Under the pieces are notes generated by a model that was given only the letters and a program-made list of their open reading frames with translations, was not told the DNA's origin and ran no database searches. The position numbers and the translations under genes were made by a program. Source: Deltaproteobacteria bacterium (GTDB lineage: Bacteria > Desulfobacterota > Desulfobacteria > C00003060 > C00003106). From it: DNA of 6,689 nt. Position 1 is the stretch's first letter, and the number at the start of each line of letters is the position of its first letter. The stretch is from NCBI GenBank assembly GCA_019314005.1, contig JAFDAE010000120.1, positions 1-6,689 of the forward strand. The letters run 5' to 3'. Positions 1 through 4,623 of the stretch are shown in pieces.

Positions 1-10
1 TTTTCTGAGA

Positions 11-45
11 TTAAAAAAGGGGGTTCTTTGAACCCCCTTTTTTAA
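11..45 (-). terminator. Rho-independent terminator of the NifX-like operon (probably bidirectional)
   Basis: A perfect 16-bp inverted repeat (11-26 with 30-45) encloses a 3-nt loop. The stem has a five-G/C core flanked by a run of six A on one side and six T on the other, so RNA from either strand ends in a U-tract. It lies 28 bp after the stop of the last NifX-like gene and fits as the end of that minus-strand operon. It could also stop a plus-oriented transcript entering from the right, or serve a convergent gene to the left of the window. Confidence 0.93.
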
Positions 46-73
46 TGGTTGATTGAGACCTTTGCCGGCTGGA

Positions 74-406
74 CTAATGATCACATACATTGGCGCCTGT
101 TGCCATTATTCCGGACAGATATTGCTGTACCAACTCTTCCGGGGACAAGGCCTGCGCTCCAGTAATAACCTTTATTCCCGCTTCGTCAAAAAGACTGATC
201 GCTTTTTGCCCCATCCCACCTGCAATAATCATGTTCGCGCCAAGCTCGTGGAGCCATCGCGGTAAAACGCCAGGTTCATGTGGGGGAGGCGTCAATAACT
301 CTTTATTCTTTATGTCTCCGTTATCCACATCCATCAAAGCAAACTGCTCACAATGTCCAAAATGCGCGGTAAGTTTACCTTGTGCTAATGGAATAGCAAT
401 TTTCAT
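74..406 (-). CDS. NifX/NifB-type FeMo-cofactor-family small protein (third gene of operon)
   Basis: This 110-residue protein consists of one dinitrogenase iron-molybdenum cofactor (Nitro_FeMo-Co, NifX/NifB C-terminal-like) domain. Visible marks are the opening strand MKIAIPL, an HFGHCEQFALMDVD segment (about residues 15-28), a PPPHEPGVLPRWL stretch (40-51), the glycine loop IAGGMGQKAISLF (61-73) and a C-terminal NVCDH. His and Cys residues (H15, H18, C19, C108, H110) are candidate metal or cluster ligands. The family is known for binding FeMo-co-type or other iron-sulfur clusters; the ligand here is unknown. I chose the ATG at 406 rather than longer in-frame starts, because AAGGAGGGAG lies just upstream and the family begins at MKIA. 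It follows the second gene by 22 bp and precedes the terminator. With no nif structural genes in view, nitrogen fixation should not be assumed; related proteins often accompany MinD/Mrp-like ATPases. Confidence 0.88.
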   Translation of the reverse strand: MKIAIPLAQGKLTAHFGHCEQFALMDVDNGDIKNKELLTPPPHEPGVLPRWLHELGANMIIAGGMGQKAISLFDEAGIKVITGAQALSPEELVQQYLSGIMATGANVCDH

Positions 407-428
407 TATAATACTCCCTCCTTTTTCA

Positions 429-791
429 TCAAGCCCAATGCCCATCCACATTTGCTCCATCGGCAGACTTAAGCTCGCCATTCTTGTATTTTTGAATTCC
501 GTCAATAACACGTCCACCTGCTCCAACCTCGACCTTTACGCCGGCAGCCGAAAGAACTTGAAACGCCTTTGGGCCGCAATTGCCTGTAATCACCACTTCG
601 GCTTTATTGTCCACAATTGCCTTGCCTGCCTGAATCCCTGCGCCCTGCGGAAGATTCAAATTCTGAGTGTTCTCTACTACATCAAAATCGAGTGTTTCAG
701 GATCAACTATAATAAAATATTGAGCCCTCCCGAACCGGGGATCAATATCGGACTGCAGGGTCTTACCCGTCGATGTAACCGCAATTTTCAT
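429..791 (-). CDS. NifX/NifB-type FeMo-cofactor-family small protein (second gene of operon)
   Basis: This 120-residue protein is a single Nitro_FeMo-Co-family domain resembling the MTH1175-like subgroup. Visible motifs are MKIAVTSTG at the start, DPRFGRAQYF (17-26), QGAGIQAGKAI (49-59), the GNCGPKAF loop (70-77) and a C-terminal NVDGHW. C72 in the GNCGP loop is the only cysteine, so any cluster would need other ligands or a partner protein. A GAGGTGA ribosome-binding site lies about 6 nt before the ATG. The gene is separated from the upstream zinc-ribbon gene by 151 bp containing a long inverted repeat, and from the downstream gene by 22 bp. It is most simply read as cotranscribed from the sigma-54 promoter near 1490, although the long gap leaves room for a separate promoter. 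By family it is probably a metal-cluster carrier or scaffold; the partner is not visible. Confidence 0.9.
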   Translation of the reverse strand: MKIAVTSTGKTLQSDIDPRFGRAQYFIIVDPETLDFDVVENTQNLNLPQGAGIQAGKAIVDNKAEVVITGNCGPKAFQVLSAAGVKVEVGAGGRVIDGIQKYKNGELKSADGANVDGHWA

Positions 792-833
792 CTCTCTTCA
801 CCTCATTTTTTATATTTTATACGTTTAAATATT

Positions 834-909
834 CAGCCACGAATGAACACGAATTTACACAAATAAATCTTTCAAGTTTTTTTCCTTTATTCGAGTCCAT
901 TCGTGGCTG
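834..909. repeat. Intercistronic inverted repeat (ATTCGTG-type)
   Basis: A perfect 12-bp arm (CAGCCACGAATG at 834-845) pairs with 898-909. Continuing inward, arms of 21 bp (834-854 and 889-909) match with two mismatches, enclosing an AT-rich loop of about 34 nt. It lies between the first and second NifX-like genes. In the operon transcript it would fold into a stem-loop that could affect processing or relative expression. There is no terminal U-run, so it is not a classical terminator. The arm sequence looks like a dispersed palindromic repeat, which is an impression from memory rather than a search. Confidence 0.75.
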
Positions 910-942
910 TATAGTTGCTACTCATACCTCAATTGATAGTTG

Positions 943-1476
943 TCATACCCATTCCCGGTTCATCGCTGTCCCGCAAACCGGGCAGCCTTCGCTATAACAC
1001 GGCTTCCCTCTATGATGGGTCAACTTACGTCCACACTCAGGGCACATACAGTACCCGCCAGGGCCTGCGCCTCTACCTCCTCCTTTACCACGATATCGAC
1101 CACTCTTTCCTCTTTTGCCAATCTGTCTGCCACAATAGCCGGGCATATAGAAAAAAGGCTGCTCAAGCTTATCCTCTTTAAAGGCACATAAGACCTCCAC
1201 TACGTCACCGGCTATTCCCGATATAACCCGAATACCGGCACTCTCAAACAAATTATAGAAATATCCGCTGATCCCACCACAAATAAGTGTATTAATGCCT
1301 GCCTCTTGAAATATCATTAAGCGTTTCTCGAGACTAAGGCCATCTAATATTATATCATCTCTCCCTGTCTCGCGATTCCCCTTGATCTCTATGACAGACA
1401 CTCTAAGACACGAATCGAACACAGGTGAAATCCGTGTGCCAAATATCGGGATAGCCACCTTTGTCATGATACTCAT
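943..1476 (-). CDS. NifX/NifB-type domain protein with C-terminal zinc ribbon (first gene of operon)
   Basis: This 177-residue protein has two parts. Residues 4 to about 105 form a Nitro_FeMo-Co-like domain, with KVAIPIFGTRISPVFDSC at the start and an ICGGISGYFYNLF loop near 65-77. A Gly/Arg/Lys-rich linker (116-141) then leads to a small cysteine-rich module (143-172). That module carries two CPxC knuckles (C145/C148 and C165/C168) plus C143 and C160, as in a zinc ribbon or rubredoxin-like fold. It probably binds a metal cluster and, through the ribbon and basic linker, a protein or nucleic acid; this is inference. Two in-frame ATGs are possible: 1476 (M1) and 1467 (M4). The family usually starts at the equivalent of M4. 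The sigma-54 promoter predicts transcription starting near 1474, so M4 or a leaderless M1 is likely. There is no good Shine-Dalgarno for M1. Confidence 0.87.
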   Translation of the reverse strand: MSIMTKVAIPIFGTRISPVFDSCLRVSVIEIKGNRETGRDDIILDGLSLEKRLMIFQEAGINTLICGGISGYFYNLFESAGIRVISGIAGDVVEVLCAFKEDKLEQPFFYMPGYCGRQIGKRGKSGRYRGKGGGRGAGPGGYCMCPECGRKLTHHRGKPCYSEGCPVCGTAMNREWV

Positions 1477-1484
1477 CTCTTATG

Positions 1485-1500
1485 AGCAACCATCGTGCCA
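1485..1500 (-). promoter_or_regulatory. Sigma-54 (RpoN) -24/-12 promoter of the NifX-like operon
   Basis: Read on the minus strand the site is TGGCACG-ATGG-TTGCT. It matches the established sigma-54 consensus TGGCACG-N4-TTGCW at every position, with the GG and GC dinucleotides at the required spacing. Counting 12 bases from the GC places the transcription start around 1472-1476, on or inside the first candidate start codon. Sigma-54 promoters need an AAA+ activator, and one is encoded divergently at 1940. Confidence 0.88.
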
Positions 1501-1574
1501 AAAATTATATATATACTTTCCTTGCAATATACTGAAATAACATTACTTATTTATTCACAATACTCCATTGCCCT

Positions 1575-1716
1575 GAGACCTTTGCAAAACTGCCATTTTT
1601 TCGTGATGCGGCGTCAGGCTTCAAATTTTAATCCTCAAAATACCTAATGTATTCCTCCGGTTAAAACTTTCGCCTTCCTTGCCTGACAAAAAAATGTCAC
1701 GTTTTTCAAAGGTCTC
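1575..1716. mobile_element. 142-bp MITE-like element with 5-bp target-site duplication
   Basis: The element begins GAGACCTTTG and ends with the inverted CAAAGGTCTC. The inverted repeat continues imperfectly to the centre: AAAAC/GTTTTT, CATTTTTT/AAAAAAATG, GTCAGGC at 1613-1619 with GCCTGAC at 1681-1687, and AATAC/GTATT around the midpoint near 1645. The whole unit would fold into one long hairpin. It is flanked on both sides by GCCCT (1570-1574 and 1717-1721), a 5-bp duplication expected from transposition. It has no coding capacity, so it is a non-autonomous element that needs a transposase from elsewhere. It sits about 100-240 bp upstream of the sigma-54 promoter, where enhancer sites usually lie. 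Confidence 0.85.
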
Positions 1717-1783
1717 GCCCTCTGTGCCCGGAACAACATGAAACTATAAAAAAACAAAAAGGGAACAGAATGCACCTTTGTAC

Positions 1784-1811
1784 TTGAAAATAACAATAAA
1801 GAGATTATATT
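1784..1811 (+). promoter_or_regulatory. Candidate sigma-70 promoter for the sigma-54 activator gene
   Basis: TTGAAA (1784-1789) and TATATT (1806-1811) each match the -35 and -10 consensus at five of six positions, with a 16-bp spacer. Transcription would begin near 1818, at the edge of the 107-bp inverted-repeat element, giving an untranslated leader of about 120 nt. The flanking DNA is AT-rich, so chance matches are possible. Confidence 0.45.
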
Positions 1812-1814
1812 TAT

Positions 1815-1921
1815 GATGCCCATGTAAAAAATCCTTTTTACATGGATTAAGGAATTTAGGGATTAAGGAATTGCGAATTATTTAAAAACATGGGCCAGTT
1901 TTGACTTTTTGCGAGACCATC
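1815..1921. mobile_element. 107-bp inverted-repeat element in the leader of the activator gene
   Basis: The stretch starts GATGCCCATGTAAAAAATC and ends with a segment whose reverse complement is GATGGTCTCGCAAAAAGTC, a 13-of-19 match. Just inside the left end is a perfect 11-bp hairpin (1820-1830 with 1835-1845, loop ATCC). Next to it is a 13-bp direct repeat, GGATTAAGGAATT, at 1844-1856 and 1860-1872 (period 16). The ends resemble those of the element at 4451-4577 (GATGG, then TCG, then a run of A and G). No target duplication is evident. I infer a degenerate MITE-like element. Its right end stops 6 bp before the ribosome-binding site of the activator gene. Confidence 0.6.
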
Positions 1922-1939
1922 AACATTGGAGAGTACGAA

Positions 1940-3277
1940 ATGAGCAAAAATGACCTTGCAATAGAAAAATATCAAAATATTATACTAAACAGCATAGCCG
2001 ATGGCGTATTTACAGTAAACAACAAAAAACAAATAACATCGTTTAATACGGCGGCTGAGAGGATAACCGGTATTTCGTCGGAAGAAGCAATCGGTAGGCC
2101 CTGTTACGAGGTCTTTAGGGCCAATGTGTGCGAATCCGGCTGTATACTTGAGCAAACAATAAAAACAGGGCAATCTATCGTTAACATGCCTATTTATATT
2201 GTCCGCGCTGACAAGAAACAGATTCATATTAGTATCAGCACTGCCCTTTTGCGCGACAATTCCGGTAACGTCATCGGGGGGGTGGAGACCTTTCGCGATC
2301 TTACCGAAGTCAATGAACTTAGGAAGGAAATTCGAAAACAGCACTCTTTCGGTGATATCATCAGTAAGAGTGAGAAAATGATTCGCATCTTTGGAATACT
2401 TCCCCAGATTGCCAACAGTAACAGTACGGTTCTCATTGAAGGCGCCAGCGGCACGGGGAAAGAACTGATTGCCCGTGCTCTTCACAACAATAGTACACGC
2501 CGCGAAAAACCTTTTGTGGCTGTCAACTGTGGCGCTCTGCCGGATCCATTGCTTGAATCAGAGCTTTTCGGATATGTTGCCGGCGCTTTTACTGATGCAA
2601 AAAAAGACAAACCGGGTCGCTTTGCGATGGCCAAGGGGGGGACTATATTTTTAGATGAGATTGGTGATATATCGCCGGCGCTCCAGGTCCGACTTCTCCG
2701 CGTTCTCCAGGAAAGAGTCTATGAACCTTTGGGAGCGGTCAAGGCTGTCAATGCCGATGTCCGGGTGGTTACCGCAACAAACAAAAAATTAGAGGATCTT
2801 ATAAAAAAGGAAATGTTTCGAGATGACCTCTATTACAGGATCAATGTAATTAAACTTTCTCTTCCCACGCTTTCTGAGAGGAAAGAAGATATTCCCCTCC
2901 TTTTGGAACACTTTATCGACCATTTTAACCATATTACCGGCAAGGGAATTTCAGGTGTCTCTGATGAAGCAATGGCGGCTATTATGCATCATAACTGGCC
3001 TGGGAATATACGTGAACTCGAAAACGCCATTGAACACGCATTTGTTCTGTGTCAAGATGAGTTGATCCGATTGAGACACCTGCCGAGACACTTGATTCCG
3101 GAAGACCGTTCCATATTGCTGACTGCCGGCAAGACCCTGAAAGAGATAGAAAAACGCGCGATCCAAGAAACATTAATGAGAAATAACTGGAAACGAATGG
3201 CCACAGCGCGAGAATTGGGAATTGACAAGAACACGCTTCGACGCAAAATGATACGGCTTGGGATTAAGGAGAAGTGA
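1940..3277 (+). CDS. Sigma-54-dependent transcriptional activator (PAS / AAA+ / Fis-type HTH)
   Basis: This 445-residue enhancer-binding protein probably remodels sigma-54 RNA polymerase in the cytoplasm. A PAS sensor domain (about 8-123) carries a cysteine triad, C55, C64 and C68. The AAA+ domain (about 138-370) has Walker A GASGTGKE (168-175), the sigma-54 contact loop as GAFTDA (215-220) where GAFTGA is usual, Walker B GGTIFLDE (233-240), arginine-finger region FRDDLYYR (293-300) and sensor II WPGNIREL (353-360). A Fis-type helix-turn-helix occupies about 405-442. There is no receiver domain, so control is probably by a ligand or redox signal at the PAS domain. The ATG at 1940 is chosen because GGAGAG ends 6 nt upstream; a TTG at 1901 would start inside a repeat. 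The gene is divergent from the NifX-like operon with its perfect sigma-54 promoter, which is its most likely target. The layout resembles the Desulfovibrio orp locus. Confidence 0.95.
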   Translation: MSKNDLAIEKYQNIILNSIADGVFTVNNKKQITSFNTAAERITGISSEEAIGRPCYEVFRANVCESGCILEQTIKTGQSIVNMPIYIVRADKKQIHISISTALLRDNSGNVIGGVETFRDLTEVNELRKEIRKQHSFGDIISKSEKMIRIFGILPQIANSNSTVLIEGASGTGKELIARALHNNSTRREKPFVAVNCGALPDPLLESELFGYVAGAFTDAKKDKPGRFAMAKGGTIFLDEIGDISPALQVRLLRVLQERVYEPLGAVKAVNADVRVVTATNKKLEDLIKKEMFRDDLYYRINVIKLSLPTLSERKEDIPLLLEHFIDHFNHITGKGISGVSDEAMAAIMHHNWPGNIRELENAIEHAFVLCQDELIRLRHLPRHLIPEDRSILLTAGKTLKEIEKRAIQETLMRNNWKRMATARELGIDKNTLRRKMIRLGIKEK

Positions 3278-3362
3278 CGTACGCAAGGCACTACAGGTAA
3301 GATGACCTATAATATAAGCTCAAAGAAATACGCATAGCGGGAAAATGACAAGTTAACCTATC

Positions 3363-3845
3363 TTAGCAACACGTCTGGCCTGACAAGATCAAAGAAAATA
3401 TGTTCAAGATATCTGCCTTTCTTGTGGCTTCATCATCGGCACATTCCATTGTTTCCCGAGCCGCTTCCATTTCCTTTTTCCAATAATTTTTGCCGCGTCC
3501 TTCCAGAACATCTTTTCTGACGGCAATTGCAAACTTTAACAAAGACGCAACCACAAACTTTTCAACATCCTCGCTTTTTGGGAAAAACCTTGATGCAAGA
3601 GACATCGCACTCCCCCACGTTTGCCGAAAACTACCGGCAAATTTGGTCGAACGCATGGCATTGAATACATGATAGATAATAGATGAATCCGAGACAATAT
3701 CATCATGATCTTTGAGATATTCATCGACCTTGTTTCCTACATGACTTTCACCGAAATGCTTTTCAACTAATTCGCAGAAATATGAATCCGGTTTTTTACA
3801 CTCTTCTTCACTTTCGTATAACAGTCGCGCCGCCTCGCTACCCAT
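3363..3845 (-). CDS. Hypothetical protein, 160 residues, C-terminal Cys-Cys
   Basis: I do not recognise this protein. The reading frame is convincing as a gene: an ATG at 3845 is preceded by a near-ideal AAAGGAGGAAA ribosome-binding site, and a TAA ends it at 3363. It is soluble and predicted mainly helical, with an acidic N-terminal half (EESEEE-like stretch, DEYLKDHDDIVSD near 41-53). A hydrophobic helix lies near 96-110 and a charged Lys/Glu helix at about 118-145. Cysteines are at 16, 24 and 135, and a terminal Cys-Cys pair is at 159-160; the pair could bind metal or form a disulfide. There is no signal peptide or clear membrane segment. It faces the sigma-54 activator tail to tail (85 bp apart, no terminator found) and appears monocistronic. 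I cannot assign a function, and no sigma-54 site was found upstream. Confidence 0.8.
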   Translation of the reverse strand: MGSEAARLLYESEEECKKPDSYFCELVEKHFGESHVGNKVDEYLKDHDDIVSDSSIIYHVFNAMRSTKFAGSFRQTWGSAMSLASRFFPKSEDVEKFVVASLLKFAIAVRKDVLEGRGKNYWKKEMEAARETMECADDEATRKADILNIFSLILSGQTCC

Positions 3846-4360
3846 TACAATTTCCTCCTTTCTGTTGCTATATTGTAATATCCCTTAATTTTCTAATCGC
3901 ACTTTTTATGTATTTCTATAATAAAAAAAACCTTCTATCAAGTGCTTTTTTTCACATATCATCTTAACCTATTAATACTTATGATAAATTAAATGAACCC
4001 CTCGCATAACTGCCTTTTTTAAGCGCTGTGGCATCGGGTTTTAAATATTGATGAATTCGTAAAAAAATTTAACCCCGATAGTTAACGGGACAAGCCTCTG
4101 GAGTACATTGAGTATTTCGAGGATAGCGCTGACGCTTCACTGCGCGCCAAAATTTGCAGCCTAACGCCGCATCACGGGGCACGAAGTGAATCCCGCTATA
4201 AGCGGGATCATAATGGCAGTTATTCAAAGCTCGAATTGTGTAAGGATGTACAAAAAGGGAATTTGGATTGTTGAAATGTACTCAGAAGGAATGATCTTGA
4301 GGGGTTAAAGTTGCGGCTACCAAGAGCATTTTGATGCTGGATAAAATTAAGAATATAGGT
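3846..4360. other. Gene-free interval between the hypothetical gene and tRNA-Leu
   Basis: No convincing gene is seen in these 515 bp. The part nearest the hypothetical gene (3846-4000) is AT-rich and presumably holds its minus-strand promoter. The best pair seen is TTGATA (3936-3941) with TATAGA (3915-3920) at a short 15-bp spacing, which is weak. The rest is a degenerate inverted-repeat element (4001-4232) and about 125 bp downstream of the tRNA. That last part contains a small AGCAT/ATGCT hairpin (4325-4338) but no terminator-like T-run. Confidence 0.6.
4001..4232. repeat. Degenerate long inverted repeat related to the 142-bp element
   Basis: The outer arms ATAACTGCC (4006-4014) and GGCAGTTAT (4215-4223) are perfect 9-bp inverted repeats. 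The interior matches the reverse complement of the element at 1575-1716 in order: GTACATTGAGTATTT then CGAGGAT (4103-4124), AAAATTTGCAGCCTAACG and CCGCATCACG (4149-4176), and AATGGCAGTT with CAAAG (4212-4229). Extra sequence is present, including a hairpin with 8-bp arms (4190-4208). The element appears to be an old, expanded or rearranged family member. Its ends are approximate, and no target duplication was found. Confidence 0.55.
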
Positions 4361-4447
4361 TGGTGCCGAAGGCGGGACTCGAACCCGCACAGGCGTCGCC
4401 CACTGCCCCCTCAAGACAGCGTGTCTACCAGATTCCACCACTTCGGC
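4361..4447 (-). tRNA. tRNA-Leu (anticodon GAG)
   Basis: The minus strand folds as an 87-nt class II tRNA. The 7-bp acceptor stem GCCGAAG/CTTCGGC is perfect, followed by discriminator A and an encoded CCA. The anticodon stem CTGTC/GGCAG (one G-U pair) encloses loop TTGAGGG, giving anticodon GAG, which reads leucine CUC and CUU codons. A long variable arm typical of tRNA-Leu is present, and the T arm GCGGG-TTCGAGT-CCCGC is intact. It follows secG on the same strand. Escherichia coli has the same arrangement (secG then leuU, also GAG), so cotranscription with secG and later processing is likely. Confidence 0.97.
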
Positions 4448-4450
4448 AAT

Positions 4451-4577
4451 GATGGCGTCGTAAAAAGCCCAATCTACTGCGTTGTAGTAGTTTTTCAGGC
4501 ACTCGACATACCATATGTATGCCTTCATACCTGAAAAACTACTACGCCTTATATATTGACCTTTTTACTTAGCCATC
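4451..4577. mobile_element. 127-bp MITE-like inverted-repeat element between secG and tRNA-Leu
   Basis: The element begins GATGGCGTCGTAAAAAG and ends with the inverted CTTTTTACTTAGCCATC. The arms, 49 and 48 nt long, pair along most of their length. The inner 16 bp, GTAGTAGTTTTTCAGG (4484-4499) with 4530-4545, is perfect and surrounds a 30-nt loop. It has no coding capacity and no obvious target duplication. It starts 3 nt outside the mature 5' end of the tRNA and 46 bp after the secG stop, so a secG-tRNA transcript would carry this large hairpin in the tRNA leader. Its ends resemble those at 1815-1921. Confidence 0.8.
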
Positions 4578-4623
4578 CTTTATCAAACTCAAGACTTTTT
4601 TTGAGGATTGTGTAGGTGTCGGT

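Noticed and set aside
407..526. N-terminal extension of the third NifX-like gene to an ATG at 526
   Set aside because: It would overlap the upstream gene by about 100 bp and precede the family's normal MKIA start, which has its own strong ribosome-binding site.
90..866. 258-codon open frame on the plus strand opposite two NifX-like genes
   Set aside because: It is antisense to two well-supported genes, has no ribosome-binding site, and its translation resembles no family.
904..919. Second sigma-54-like site, TGGC-N7-TTGCT, on the plus strand
   Set aside because: The GG/GC spacing fits, but the ACG part differs. The site overlaps a repeat arm and would only drive RNA antisense to the first NifX-like gene.
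1820..1845. Perfect 11-bp hairpin considered as a terminator
   Set aside because: The T-run is inside the stem, not after it, and no gene ends nearby. It is better explained as part of the 107-bp element.
1844..1872. Short direct repeats considered as the start of a CRISPR or iteron array
   Set aside because: There are only two 13-bp copies with a 3-bp gap and no spacers, inside a degenerate mobile element.
1901..1939. Earlier TTG start for the sigma-54 activator
   Set aside because: It lies in the terminal repeat of the 107-bp element and lacks a ribosome-binding site, whereas the ATG at 1940 has GGAGAG at good spacing.
4220..4528. 102-codon minus-strand frame
   Set aside because: It runs through the tRNA-Leu gene and half of an inverted-repeat element, so it is a chance frame.
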